Of a stretch of DNA of 64,000 nucleotides, positions 11,930 through 23,078 are shown in pieces. The translations under genes were made by a program, and so were the position numbers. The notes below the pieces were generated by a model. It saw only the letters and a program-made list of their open reading frames with translations. It searched no databases and had not been told where the DNA came from. How positions within the stretch are numbered: position 1 is the first letter of the stretch; each line of letters begins with the position of its first letter. The stretch covers positions 310,001-374,000 of the forward strand of contig JANFAH010000020.1 of the NCBI GenBank assembly GCA_024663395.1, written 5' to 3'. This stretch comes from Pisolithus tinctorius. Its lineage: Eukaryota > Basidiomycota > Agaricomycetes > Boletales > Pisolithaceae.

Positions 11930-12160
11930 TACATCTGTCTGTTCTCTACCTCTGAAATACAAGGGCTGAGTTCATGCAAGGGGGTAGTGCACAAGCTAAA
12001 CCCAATGCCCTCACTCCAATCTGCCTCTGTCTTGGGGGACTTTGTTCCTGCCAATCCTCCACTAGTTGGAGTTCCTTCCTTCTGTGTCAGACTTGCTTCC
12101 ATACCTCTCCCCAGACCTTGTCTAGCATCAGAGTTGGTTGGAGTAGGCCTGAACTTGACA
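11930..12160 (+). repeat. Chromovirus B 5' LTR, 3' part only
   Basis: It matches the end of the 3' LTR (about 41370-41599) along its length, for example GAAATACAAGGGCTGAG, and ends GAACTTGACA. About 500 bp of the U3 side is missing, apparently lost at the pogo junction. A reverse-oriented, CpG-rich relative is the solo LTR at 34397-34700. Confidence 0.8.
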
Positions 12161-12173
12161 GTATATTCATACT
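12161..12173 (+). promoter_or_regulatory. Candidate self-complementary primer-binding site of B
   Basis: Directly after the LTR end the sequence is GTATATTCATACT. Its complement, AGTATGAATAT, matches 9 of 11 bases of the predicted transcript start AGTACAAATAT (41295-41305) in the 3' LTR. The two mismatches are TG versus CA, as expected if both came from CG. Element A has the same layout with a perfect match. Confidence 0.5.
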
Positions 12174-12257
12174 TGCACTTGTATGATCTCATTTTCTGTC
12201 CTCTGAAAAACTTATGCCATTATGAGAACTTGAGCTCAATCCCAAAGAGAGGTCACT

Positions 12258-12563
12258 GTGGCACTGGCTAACCTGTGTTGCCTCCCTTCTATTGTCAAAC
12301 AGTTCCAATCCTTTTCTGCTCAATGCTGCTCTCATGCTGAAGGCAAAAGCACTTTGCAAGCTGGTTGCTCCAACCTCCATCCAGCTATCTTCCACACTCC
12401 ATTGCCTCATAACCAAGGTGATGGACCCAACCCCAACCCTGATGATCCTGATGGTGGTCCCAATGGTGGGGGCAGTGGTGACAGGGATATCCCTGAAGAC
12501 CCAGCTGAGCTGCCAGAGGATCCCCTCATCACTCTTGCTAGAGCTGTTCATGCACTTGTGCAG
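12258..12563 (+). pseudogene. Chromovirus B gag, N-terminal part
   Basis: The segment encodes an acidic Asp/Pro/Gly-rich stretch (PDDPDGGPNGGGSGD) followed by LITLARAVHALVQ, an arrangement typical of agaricomycete Gypsy Gag before the capsid. It stops at the insertion of R4. The protein continues in frame at 27266 (VQ then SG and on to KVHEPDTFNG). The host target duplication is GCAG (12560-12563 and 27266-27269). Confidence 0.7.
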
Positions 12564-14372
12564 TATCACACACCAAAGGTGTTTGGTGAAGTGGACATGG
12601 ATGCAGCTGATGAATGGAGATGAAGACCATAGCCCTCATGTGAAGAAGGACAGCCAGAAATGTTGGCAGTCATCCCTCACACAAGAACAAGTTGTCAGTG
12701 CCAAAGAAAAAGGAAGGAAGTGAGTTAAGTGCTGATAAAAATTCTTAAGCACCTGTGTATGGCATTCTGGTTTTTGACATATCTCCACCAATTCTGCAGA
12801 TACCAACACCATTCCCACACTCGCTTGTAGTGCTCAGCCACACAATCCTACCTTCCAAAATTGGAAAGGATTTGCACACTCCACACATTTCTACAGCACT
12901 CCCTCCAAAAGACACTCATTTTGCTAATTCTTCTGATATGGCCACCTCCATCAATCATATCACTTGTCCCCTTTGCTAGGGACCATGGCTACATATATCT
13001 ACCAGGAGTTCCTACTAGCTTCCATCCTGAAGCATCCTGGTACATCCCATCCTCATCTGCCCCCTCTCAGCCCATCCAGCTTGGACAGTGCATTCTTTTT
13101 GTCAGTATGACCTCTAGGAGGATGTTCTTTGGTTGCCTCAGGTCTTTCATTTGCTTAGAAAGGTCTTATGTGGTCATTTCAGTCTCTCCAGTCCAAGAAG
13201 CATATGGATCCTTCCTCCCTGCTCCCTGCAATGTCTTCATACCAGTCTTGTCCATCATTCTTCCAAAATTGTGACAGCTACAGTATGATCTACTGTTCTC
13301 CACTCTCCCTGATCACATCCATGATGAGTATGATGCACATCTTGCCTCCTTATTGCAAGATACAGCAGAAGATGCTCCCCCTTCATCCTCTCTTCCAACA
13401 GAGCCTCATTCATGAAGTTTTGACTTGCTTCACTGAGAGGATGGTTAGGGGGGGAAAGTTGTGATCCCTTATGCTCCTGTCACCCCACAGACCCCCAAAG
13501 CTTGACCCCTGTTGACATTTGACTCACCCTGTCCACTTTTGGATGTACTATATTGGCATCAGATCAGTGCTGCCTCTCTGTCATCCCACTTTGGCCCAGA
13601 GGTGATCTCTTCAAGATGTGACATGTGCAGCCTCCCCCTAATGTGATTCCAGTGTGCTTTCCCAGTTTCTGACATTACTTGACTCATACTTTGACATTCT
13701 GACTGTCTTTGACTCACCTATTGCCAATACTTACCAATCTTTTGACCTTGCTTACTGATTCTTCACTTTTTGGCTTACTTATCCTTACCAATGCTCACCA
13801 ATGCTTTCTAAGATGATTACCCACTGCTTACATTCCTTACTCATCAGTTACCAATCACTTACCAAGTGTTTGCACCTTGTTTTCCATAGGCAATGCCCCT
13901 GTACTGTATATAAATCACTGTACTTAGGTAGCTGAAAGAAGAAGACATCAGAGAGCCCCTCTTGCTCACATTTTATCATCACTCAGTAATTCATTCATCA
14001 GCTTCAATAGTTGAAACTTTATTAAGGGTCTAGCTATCATCTACTTTGCTTATTATCATCTATCATCAATCTACTTCTCTCCAAGTCCTCCCTGAGCTCA
14101 GTGCAGCTCAGAGCATTGAATTAAGTCACCATCCTTCCTTCTGTAGGCTGACAGCAGTCTACCCTATTGCATCCTCTCGCATTCCTGCTCCTTCTTCATC
14201 AGGAGCACCCCCAACCCTCAGCACTCATCTTTGAGTGTTGTAGCTTGCAAAGACCCACCCAAATCAAAGGCTCTACCATCTAGGTACCACATAGGCACAC
14301 CACCACTCACTTTCATTGTCTTTTGTGTTGGTTTCAGTTGGTTTTCACCACTGAACCACACTTTGACTCACA
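12564..14372 (+). mobile_element. Repeat R4: LTR-like 1.8-kb repeat, left half of an inverted pair
   Basis: It begins TATCACACACC (TGTCACACACC in other copies) and ends CACTTTGACTCACA. It is the reverse complement of R1, R2 and R3, so its sense direction is +. It holds the conserved R reading frame (about 12755-13464), then a TATA box (TGTATATAAATC at about 13915), then about 450 bp to the end. This order resembles a U3-R-U5 LTR. R4 and R5 share a variant 3' section that differs from R1-R3. Confidence 0.75.
12755..13464 (+). pseudogene. Conserved ORF of repeat family R (copy in R4)
   Basis: Overlapping open frames encode a protein of unknown function that recurs in R1, R2 and R3. Shared stretches include YGILVF.ISPP, SGYIYLPGIPTSF, LVSMTSRRMFFG and HIHDEYDMHLA. 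The order of stretches is the same in all copies, but every copy needs one or two frame changes, so all are broken or a small intron has been missed. The C-terminus is acidic and proline-rich. I recognise no domain. Confidence 0.5.
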
Positions 14373-14393
14373 GTGGTGTGAGTCAAAGTGTGG
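14356..14393. repeat. Palindromic junction between repeats R4 and R1
   Basis: CCACACTTTGACTCAC (14356-14371) faces GTGAGTCAAAGTGTGG (14378-14393). These are the same ends of two R copies meeting tail to tail with GTGG (14373-14376) between the units. Confidence 0.85.
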
Positions 14394-15217
14394 AAAGGTG
14401 GTAGAAACCAACCAAAACCAACACCAAAGACAAATAAGAGCAAGTGGTGGCTTGCCTCTGCAGAACCTGGAGTGCAGAAGAATCTATAGTAGGGGAGTTT
14501 CAAAGGCAGGTGCTCCTGACAGGGGATGCTGAACAGAGTGACAAGTTTCAATAGAGCATGCTTCTGGTGCAAGTTGATGACAAGTTATGCAGGAATGAAT
14601 GGATGACTAAGCAAACTTGCTGACTAAGTGTGGATAAAGCTTCAGATAAAGGATGGGGGCAGATAGACCCCTTTGTGGAGCCTCAATTACCAATGATATG
14701 AATGAAGACAGATAGACTCTTCCAGATGAGCCTCAACTGTTGACAATGAGTTATGCACTGAACTGACTGCTGAGTGAATGGCTTCTGGTTCACTTGGGTT
14801 GTAGCTAAGTACATGGGGGTTTATATACTGTGGGAGGAGCACAGCCTATGACAAACAAGGCACAAACACTTGGTAAGTAATGAGTAAGGACTGAGTAATC
14901 ATGATGAGTAAGCAAGAAATGAAAAGTAAGTGAGCAAGGAGGATTGGTAAGTATTGGCAATGAATGAGTCAAGGACAGTCAAAATATTACAGAATGTGTT
15001 AAACAATGTCAGGAACTGAGTAAGTGCACTGATATCACATTAGGGGGTGGCAATGCAAGTCAGATCTTGGTGGAGACATCTCTAGATCCAAAGATGGCAT
15101 GACAGATGGACAGCGTTTCCAGATAGGGAAGTATTAATTCCAGAATTGAAGGGCATGAGTCAGGCATCAAAGGGGCTAGGGTGTTGGGGGTCTGTGGGGC
15201 AACAGGAGCACACATGA

Positions 15218-15932
15218 TCACATCTCCCACCCTTTCATCCTCTCAGTGAAGTTAACAAAAACTTCATGAATGGGGCTCTGATGGAGGAGAAGGAGAAGGG
15301 GGGATGTCTTCTGCTGGATCTTGCAGTAAGAAGGCAAGATGCATGTCATACTCGTCATGAATGTGATCAGGGAGGCTGGAGAACAGTAGATTATGCTGCA
15401 GCTGTTGCAATGTGGGGAGAATGATGGATGGGATTGGAATAAAGACAGTGCAGGGAGCAGGGAGGAACAATCCATATGCTTCATCAAGAGGGGAGACTGA
15501 AACAACCACATAAGACCTTTCTAACTGAGTGACAGACCTGAGGTGACCAAGAATGTCCTTCTGGAAGTCATACTGACAAGGAGAACATGCTGACCAAGCT
15601 GCATGGGATGAGATGGGGCTGACAATGATGGGATGAACCAGGGGGCTTCAGGATGGAAGCTGGTGGGAATGCCTGGCAGATATATGTAGCCACTGTCTCT
15701 GGCAAATGAGACAAGTGAGATGATTGATGAAGAGGTGGCCATTTCTGATGAACTTAGTGAAATGAGCATCTGAAGGATGGAGTGATGTAGAAATGCATAG
15801 GGTGTGAGGATCCTCTCCAAATTTGGAAGGCAGAATTGCATGGCTGAGCACTTTAAGTGAGTGTGAGAATGGAGTTGATATCTTTGGAAATGGTGGAGAT
15901 ATGATAAAAACCAGAATGCCATACATGGGCAC
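15218..15932 (-). pseudogene. Conserved ORF of repeat family R (copy in R1)
   Basis: This is the counterpart of the frame in R4. Starting at about 15932 it reads MPMYGILVFIISPPFPK, then in another frame SGYIYLPGIPTSFHPEAP, and ends near AEDIPPSPSPPSEPHS. Stops after LTSGLSLS and in the middle break the frame. Function unknown. Confidence 0.5.
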
Positions 15933-16105
15933 TAAAAACTTTTTAATGTGTGCTTAACTCACTTCCTCTTTGCTCTTTAGTACTGATGACTCATTCTTGT
16001 GTGAAAGATGACTGCTCATGTCCAGCAGTCTTTCTATGCATGAGGCCTTCAGTCTTCATCTGCATTCATGCACATTGTGCACAACTCATCGATGAGTTAG
16101 GCAGA

Positions 16106-16110
16106 GTCAG
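16106..16110. repeat. Target-site duplication GTCAG of chromovirus A, left copy
   Basis: GTCAG precedes the left LTR and recurs at 27225-27229 after the right LTR. The empty sites at about 34740 and 44035 (in R2 and R3) carry GTCAG once. Confidence 0.9.
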
Positions 16111-16597
16111 TGTTAAGTCTGTGACTAGGTCAGGGGTCGAAGGCCAAAAGCCGAGTGCCAGGTACAACACCCCTTGGTCTTAGCTTGTGCACTAGACCCT
16201 TGCGCAAGCTGGGTTGAAGTCAGAGAGAGCCAAAGGGGGTCAGGAGCGAAAGCCGAGAGTCGACTCGGGCTTAAGCTGGGACTTGGGGTGAACTAGGGGT
16301 TGATATTCAGACTGGGGGGCTAAGTACAATGTATGTAGAGTATATATACCGAAGACCGGTAAGCCGAAGGCTGGGGTTGCCAGTGGGAGACTAAATAGCT
16401 GTACAAGGAACCAACTAAAGGTTAAGCAAGGAGACAGGGATTGGAGAGCTGAAGACAGACACTGCCCCAGCACAAGCGAGGGCAGTACAGAAGGCTAACT
16501 AGAAAAGTATAGTAAGGGACAGGGTTTGTTTTGGCATTCGGTGTTGACTCGGTGTTCTGAACATAAGACCAAACCAAGGGTCTCTCGGTATATGACA
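16111..16597 (-). repeat. Chromovirus A 3' LTR (487 bp)
   Basis: On the minus strand it runs TGTCATATACCGAGAG ... CAGACTTAACA. It has a TATATATA box at 16341-16348 and, 27-28 bases downstream, the predicted transcript start AGTCTGAATAT (16313-16303). It is closely similar to the 5' LTR. Confidence 0.9.
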
Positions 16598-16616
16598 GTA
16601 TCCCCCCCTTAGGGTT
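16598..16616 (-). promoter_or_regulatory. Polypurine tract of chromovirus A
   Basis: Minus strand CTAAGGGGGGGGATAC abuts the 3' LTR start. The related tract CCCTAAGGGGGGGCAC precedes the B 3' LTR at 40857. It primes plus-strand DNA synthesis. Confidence 0.7.
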
Positions 16617-16737
16617 GAGCCCTCGAGACCCACCCTAAGGTACACGAGGTCGGCAGTCACCATGCCAATAGTACACATGTTCCCCAGGGTTAAAAGGTGT
16701 GTTTTTGCAAAGATTGTTTTCTCCTGACTTCTTCATC

Positions 16738-17826
16738 ATGTCTTCCCATCGAGCTTCCCCATGCACATTCAATGACCCATCCAGCTTCCAGAAGGCCACC
16801 ACGCTCGAGCTCCAGATCACCAGCAATGACAAGGAGGCTGACATCTGGGCTAAGATGGCCGAGTGCAAGCAGTGCAAGGCTGCGAGGGAAGAGGCTGCCC
16901 AGCTGGAGGCAGAAAGGCTTGAGAGGGAGCGACTAGAGGCAGAGCAGCAGTTGGAAGCCAAGCAGTGTGAAAGGGAGCAGGTGGAGGCCAAGAAGCAAGA
17001 GCAGGAGCAGTTGGAGGCCAAGAGGAAAGAGCAGGAGTGGTTGGAAGCTGAGCGCTGAGAATGGGAGAACCAGGCGCAACAGAGGACAGGGGAGCCGAAA
17101 GGCAAGGAGCAGGAGAAGACTGTCAGTGTTGCGAACACCAAGTCATGCTGACAGTGTGAAAAGGGTCGGGTGCTGTGCACCTTTGGTCACACACAGCAGA
17201 GCAGGCGCAAGAAGAGGACATGCGACCAGTGCACTGAAATGAAGATCAGGTGTGAGTTGCCCAAGGGAGTGGAGCCTGAGATTGAAGAGGCCAGGGAAAA
17301 GGCTGGGAAGAAGAGGGTGCCGGAGGATGTCACATCACCGAGGGCCGGGGAGAAGAAGAAGGTTACTCAAGTTGGATCTGTGATCCCTGGTGAGTCAGAA
17401 GCTGGTCCCTTGGGAGTAGTCATGGCCACTGCCACTCCCTCCGACCCCTTGGTGGTGGTGGTAATCAAGGGATTCGAGCTGATTGCAGTGGCCATGGACC
17501 GACAAACTGCAGAGATGCATGCCAGACGAGAGACCCAGCGCCAGTTCAACAGCTGGCTGGGTGACCTGCTGGGTGAGTTCAAGTTCACCCTGTGCCCAAC
17601 CACCCTGGTATCCGAGACCAGCAAGGAGCTGCACTCGGATGTGGCAGACCTGGAGCTCGAGAGTCTCTGGTCAGATCACGAGGGAGTGGGAATGGAGCTG
17701 GATGAGGGGATCATGTGCCAGCCCGAGGACATGCATATGAAAGGTCAGTGGTCTGGTTCTGAGAGTGGGGAGGAGAAGGCACTCCAGACAAGCGAGGGGG
17801 AGGTGTTCAAGGGGGACTCCGAGTAA
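16738..17826 (+). pseudogene. Antisense accessory gene of chromovirus A: coiled coil plus Zn2Cys6-like motif
   Basis: This 363-codon frame runs opposite to the element between integrase and the 3' LTR. It starts MSSHRASPC and has a highly charged coiled coil (about residues 55-107, repeats of LEAKxxEQEQ). A paired cysteine motif follows: C-x2-C-x6-C (17146-17178) and CDQCTEMKIRC (17221-17253), separated by a basic linker of 14. The second half strongly resembles the CDxCxxxKxxC half of fungal Zn2Cys6 DNA-binding domains. The C-terminus is acidic. Two in-frame TGA codons (17056-17058 and 17149-17151) are both explicable as former CGA. The frame is otherwise open for 363 codons. Element B carries the same architecture in the same place. 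A regulatory or targeting role is inference. Confidence 0.65.
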
Positions 17827-17934
17827 ACACCGACTGGGGTTGAACACCGATGTATGTACATAGTATTCAATGCATCTAACAGTTCTTGGTGTAGTAAGGA
17901 AAAACAAGAGAGAAAGAAGAGAAAGGTATGTTTA

Positions 17935-18459
17935 GCTAGTGACTGGTCTGGGTTTACTGGGATAACTGGCATGGAAAGTGGCGAGTAGATCCTTGGCATT
18001 GCCCAGCTTGGTGGCCAGTAGCCAGGATGTTTCTTCGTCAGTGCCCTCATAGCCGGCCCAGCACACCAAGTACTGCAGCTTACACCTCCATCATCAGTCT
18101 ACCTTTGAGTCGAGGATCTCGGCAATCTCGTACTCTGGTTCACCATCGACCTCGACTGGAGGTGGTGGTGGCTGAGTTCGGTTCAGGATGGTGTTGGGGT
18201 GTGCCAGTTCTAACTGCGACATGTGGAACACTGGGTGTACTGCACACATGGAGTCTGGGAGGCAAAGGGTGAATGAGTGGGTGCCGGGTTGGGCTATTAC
18301 CAGGTAAGGGCCTAGGTTCTTGTCTGCGAGTTTCTGTGATGGTCTTGTGGTCTTGAAGTACTTGGCTTTGACATAGACCTGGTCACTGAGGTTGATCTTG
18401 GGCACTGGTAGCCTTTTCGCATCTGCCAGACCTTGGTATCTGGCTTGGGCTAGTGCCAT
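17935..18459 (-). pseudogene. Chromovirus A integrase C-terminus and chromodomain
   Basis: The segment reads VKAKYFKTTRPSQKLADK and LGPYLVIAQPG (GPY/F module), then YEIAEILDSKVD, two TGA codons, and LQYLVCWAGYEGTDEETSWL to about 17935. That is a chromodomain with its Tyr and Trp cage positions. Both TGA codons may be decayed CGA. In working chromoviruses the domain directs integration to silent chromatin. Confidence 0.8.
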
Positions 18460-18465
18460 CTCTTC

Positions 18466-19890
18466 TCATAGGAACTGGTGTAGTTTGTCTAGGTCCATGG
18501 CATAGTCCCTAGCCTGTACCGAGGATAAGTCCCTTTCAGGGAAGACTGAGAGGTTAGGGTGGTAACCCTTGTTGGCAAAGAAAGGGGAGACACTGGTGGT
18601 AGCACTCGGGGCATTGTTGTAGGCAAACTCGGCCCAGTTGTCCTGCTGGTAGTTGCAATATACCCAGAGGTACTGTTCCAAGGTCTGGTTTGCTTGTTCG
18701 GTCTGGCCATCTCCTTCCGGGTGGTACCCAGAAGTGAAGTGTAGGTGTATATCCAGCGCTTTACCCAAGGACCAGAAGAAGTGCGAGACAAATTCAGAGC
18801 CTCGGTTGGAGGTCACATGTGCCAGAACACTGTGTTTTGAAAAGACATGGAGTAGGAAGAGTTGAGCAAGCTTGGGGGAGGTGATAGTGTCATAGGTGGG
18901 TATGAATATAGCCTGCTTGGACAGTCAGTCCATGACCACCAGGATAGCGGTGTGGCCACTGGATGCCGGTGGGTGCTCAATGAAATCCATAGAGATGGAG
19001 TTCTATGGCTTTTCCAGTATCAGCAATTGTTTCAGGGTGCCGTATGGTCAGTGTCTGGGTGTTTTGGCTCTTGTGCATGTAGTACAGGACCTCACATACT
19101 CCTTGACGAAGGTGCAAACACCAGGCCAGGTGTACTCTCGCCAGATCAGCTCCAACATCCGATTCTGGCCGAAGTGTCCTGACAGCAGGTGATCATGCTT
19201 GTACCGAAGGACCTTGAGCTGAAGGTTGTTGGCATCTGGTACATAGATCCAGTTATCAAGGCACAGCAGACCGGTGCTGTTGACCAACCACCGAGGGTCA
19301 GAGGTATCTGTGAGTTGGTGTTGGGACAGTGGGTCCGAGGGTAGTGTGGCAAGTATTTCATTGTGGAGTTGTTCTACGTCCATTAGAAGGCTGGCATGTA
19401 GTACGGGGTACTCCAAGCATGTGGCGTGGAGAGCTGAGACCAGCTGTTCTTGTGTGAACACCAGTCGGAGGTTGTGGGGGTTTGCCTGGGCATAGCCCCT
19501 ATCCCCCTCTTTGGGGTAGACATCCCATCGTCTAGTGAGAGCATCAGGCTTGGCACCAAGCTTACCCAGGTGGAAACAGATGACAAGGTTGAACTGTGAC
19601 AGGTACTCGGACCACTGGGCTTGCCGGCATGTGAGTACCTTAGAGGTTGAGAAGTATTTGAGGTTCTTGTGGTTGGTGACCACATCAATGGGTAGAGGGG
19701 CACCCTCCAAGTAGTGTCTCCAGGCTTGGAAGGTCTCAAAGATAGCAAGCAACTCCTTATCATGGGTGTCATAGTTGAGTTCCAGTGCAGACAGTGTTTG
19801 GGAGTAAAAGGTGACCAGGCAAAGTTGGTTGTCTTCACTGGTAATGGACAGTATGCCGGCGATGGCATAGTCCGAAGCATCAGTCTCCAC
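18466..19890 (-). pseudogene. Chromovirus A RNase H C-terminal part and integrase core
   Basis: It opens with ETDASDYAIAGILS, the RNase H first Asp, directly after the Harbinger insertion. It then passes ALELNYDTHDKELLAI and the HHCC zinc domain (HDHLLSGHFGQNRM through CTTCTRA) into the integrase core. The core is broken by stops near 19040 and 18950. The second catalytic block reads TSNRGSEF, so the aspartate of SDRG is replaced by Asn (GAC to AAC after a C, a CpG-type change). The Glu block is QTEQANQ. Confidence 0.85.
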
Positions 19891-19919
19891 TGTGAGTTGA
19901 GCGCCAGAAACAAAGTGAG

Positions 19920-19922
19920 TAA
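19920..19922. repeat. Target-site duplication TAA of the Harbinger element, left copy
   Basis: TAA at 19920-19922 and 23200-23202 flank the terminal inverted repeats. A 3-bp TWA duplication is the hallmark of PIF/Harbinger transposition. Deleting the element plus one TAA rejoins the RNase H frame of element A (PIL to THFVSG). Confidence 0.92.
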
Positions 19923-20172
19923 GAGCCAGTTCGGAAACCGGAAATTCTGCAGAAGTCCTTCGAATTGCAAAACTTACACAAATAAAGAAAGTTGATTAGG
20001 ACAATGATTTCAGACTCAGATTGAAGCTCTGTTCGAAAATGACCTCTCCTTGATTGCTATGGATCTCGACTATTATGATTGTGATCTGGACCATCTTCGG
20101 CTCACCTGGGTTTCTGTTGCGTCTCTTGTAGCTCTTGCAACCCAATATACGCTTGACACCCTTTCTCGCCCG

Positions 20173-21539
20173 ATGCCTCCCAAGTCCTCTGGTCCAAAAG
20201 CTTCGTGGAACCCTGCAGAAGTTGATGCGCTCATCAAATACCTTCATTGCCATCGCTTTGAAGCAGGAGACAATGGGAACTTCAAATCTAATTTGTATAC
20301 CTCTGCTGCTGTGCATATATCCAAATTCCTCACAGAAGGGCCGCCAAAAACTAGAGATATGGTGAAAAATAAGTGGGTCTCGCATGTAAGCAACGTTGTC
20401 ATTGTAATTGTCCAAGGATGCTGATTGCCTTGATCTTTAGATTCGGAGGATTTATCATGATATCGAGGGATATCGCCTCAAGTCTGGGCATCATTGGGAC
20501 AACACACGTGGGGCTGGAGTACAGGGCACGTTTGATGAGCAGGTATTTGACGATTGTGTGAAGGTATTTTATCCGTCCAACATATTCATTGATGTTGAAC
20601 TGATAAATATCTTCGTTCATATAGACTTTTCCCCAGATCCGTCCCTTCAAACAGTCTGGGTGGCAGTACTACAACCTTGTGGCCGACATAATCCCTAACA
20701 GTGGTGTGCATGGTACCAACGCATTTACTCCAAGTACCTCCCAGATTGCTACCGGTTCTGCGGGCAACAACACCGAAAACCTGCCTGCGCTCGATGGAGA
20801 ACAACAAGAGACCGGCGCACCTCCCCCCCTGGAACCAACTGCTACCGACACCCCCGAACCTCCCCAGGGCATCTCTGAGTGGCGTGAGTCACTACCCAGG
20901 GACGATTTTGCCCTCCCCTCATCCCCTCCGCATCCCATTCTTAGGACGTCTGATGTGCAGTCCAGTGCGGCATCCCAACAGACCCAGCCCAACCCCAGCA
21001 TTCCGCCATCCAGTTTCGGGAGATCTGATGCACAATCCAGCATGTCCACCTCCGCTTCACTATCCAGCTCCGCAAAGCACTCCCATATGACGATGGAAGG
21101 TGACAACGAAGCAACATCTGCATTCCCTTTTGCCAACACATCTGATATTTCCGTCTCCACTCCCAACAAGCGCGTGCAACTTTCATTGGCCATGGACTCC
21201 GCTAGGAGCTCCCATTCCCGCCGTTCCAACAAAGCGCCTGGTGTGTCAGACCCGATGGCGGCAGGTCTTCAAGGCTCAATCAATTATCTGACATCATCGA
21301 TCAACACGTCGCTGACCTTGGCTGTCGAGCAAGCTTCCACCACGCACGCGCACGCAATCCACCTACTTGATGGGGAAGACAAGGACTTTCCCCGGAGTTT
21401 ATGGGCATTTGTCCGATCTGCAATCGCCCAAAGCCTGGGCTTCACCAATGTATATCTGACTACCCCCAACAAGGAAGATCGCTTGGAGTATGTTGAGTTC
21501 GAGTACCAACTTAAGTTTGGGGTCGGTGGGAGTAAATAG
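20173..21539 (+). CDS. Harbinger Myb/SANT-like DNA-binding protein (3 exons, 416 aa)
   Basis: Exons 20173-20385, 20441-20563 and 20625-21539 join in phase at GT-AG introns of 55 and 61 bp. The N-terminal 140 residues form a Myb/SANT-like module: SWNPAEVDALIKYL, KTRDMVKNKW, IRRIYHDIEGYRLKSG and GWQYYNLVADIIP, with conserved Trp residues. The rest is Ser/Pro-rich and disordered, with a short helical C-terminus. In PIF/Harbinger elements this second protein binds the transposon ends and helps bring the transposase into the nucleus. The ATG was chosen because it starts the basic leader MPPKSSGPKAS just before the Trp-containing helix. No internal stop was found, so the gene looks functional. Confidence 0.85.
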
Positions 21540-21681
21540 TACTTGCATATGTAGCTTCCAATTATACTTTGTATCCATTGATTGCGGCGTTTCCTTATTT
21601 TTTTTTGCTTCTTAAACATTGTGCGATGAAGAAAACAGATGTATAGCAGTAATAAGAGATGTACGACAGTAAAAAAAACTA

Positions 21682-23078
21682 CTACAAAGACATATCATCA
21701 GCGCTGCTCGCTGAACCACTGTCATCGTCCAATGATGCCATGTTGCCCTCATGAATCAGATCCTGGTAAGCATCCCACATTTGTTGCGCAATCTGATCAC
21801 GCAGGGCACAAGCTGCATGCAGCGCATGCACGTCAGTACTGTCAGCGTCTTCAGTTTCCGCCGTTGACGTGTCCAATCCTCCACCTCCGCCCTCCTGAAC
21901 CTCATGATCTTCTCCCACCACAGGACCCTCGTCAGTATCGTAAGTGCAGATAAAATTGTGAATTGCACATAGTGCAGCTGGAATTCGGGCTTGGATTCGT
22001 ATGTTGTATTCAGGACTGAGGAGGAGGATTCGAAAATGCCGCTTGATCACGCCAAAAATGCGCTCGATTACATTTCGAGCGGATGAATGGCGTAGGTTGA
22101 ATAGTTCTTCCTTGTTTCTGGGCCTGCTCAGTTTAGCACAGTAATACTACACGTAGAAATGTTGCACGCACCTCAATTGTGTACGACGCCACTCAGCGAG
22201 GTGGTAGCGGATACCATGGTAGGGAACCAAGAGTTCCAGGCAGTGGGGGAAGCCGGCATCTGCAAGGAAATACTTACCCTCAGGAATGACCAAATCTTTT
22301 GAGCATGCATCTTGGTAAATGCGTGCATCTGTTGCCGAACCCTCCCATCCAGTGATGGCATACATGAACTTGAGTTGGAAGTCGCAGGCAAATAGGCAGT
22401 TTTGCGAGACAAAGCCTTTGTGATTGCGATAAGGTGCCTGGTCGTTTGCTCCCAGTGCAGCATGGATATGGCTTCCATCCAGCGCACCAATCGCATCCTG
22501 GAAGAACGGCCAAAACCTTGGATCCTCTCTAATTCCAGACTGAACCTCATCCACAGCAGGCATGTGAACGTACGCATCGTAGAACGGCGACAAGGAAAAA
22601 ATGAAAATGAATTTGCGGAAGTATCTGTATGAGCCAAACATCAGTTACAGGAGAACAATTGGTCTACTAAATGGACGTACTGAGAAATCATGTCGTTCGA
22701 ACGCTGAAAGCGCTCGCCAACGTGCCTGATAGATAGGCCGGTGATGCTCGTGTATAAGAAGATCACCAGCTGTTCTTCGAGCGAAACGAATCGAGAATTT
22801 CCATGGCCCATCTCTCGAAGATGGTCCACAAGGAGCGCAAACACGTTGGCGTGTATGCCAAGTTCACATCAGATGCGTTCCCGGTGACCAGTAAGAAGTT
22901 CGATGACCCAGCCTTCACCAGTAAGGGCCGAAGTATGGTATGGTTCTGGTCTCTTTCTGATCGGAGTGGCTTGTTGAGCGGTAGCGCAAGCGATGATGCT
23001 GACGATGAGACCCATATACTGGATCGTGCGTTGTCGGCGAAGTTCCTCGAAGCCACTATCGTCAACAGCCTCATCCAT
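21682..23078 (-). pseudogene. Harbinger DDE transposase (3 exons, 430 codons, one internal TGA)
   Basis: Exons 23078-22681, 22624-22172 and 22123-21682 join in phase across introns of 56 and 48 bp. The DDE_4-type catalytic core is complete: Asp in IGALDGSHIHA, Asp in GSATDARIYQ with YFLADAGFP following, and Glu in SARNVIERIFGVIKRHF. An N-terminal helix-turn-helix region (LSIRHVGERFQRSNDMIS) precedes it. The only defect seen is an in-frame TGA at 22869-22871 (codon 70), within RERI-stop-CELG, where family members tend to have an Arg. A CGA to TGA change explains it. No plausible intron removes the codon. The element may still move if supplied with transposase. Confidence 0.88.

Larger units (their letters stand above)
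14377..16110 (-). mobile_element. Repeat R1, interrupted by chromovirus A
   Basis: It begins TGTGAGTCAAAG and matches R2 (32648 on) and R3. At 16110 it is broken by element A and resumes at 27230-27265, ending GGTGTGTGACA. R2 and R3 contain the uninterrupted sequence AGAGTCAGCTGTAACC across this point, giving an empty-site proof of the insertion. R1 and R4 share outer flanks GCAG. Confidence 0.85.

Noticed and set aside
20669..21232. 187-codon minus-strand frame
   Set aside because: It is antisense to exon 3 of the Harbinger Myb/SANT-like gene, which has splice and domain support.
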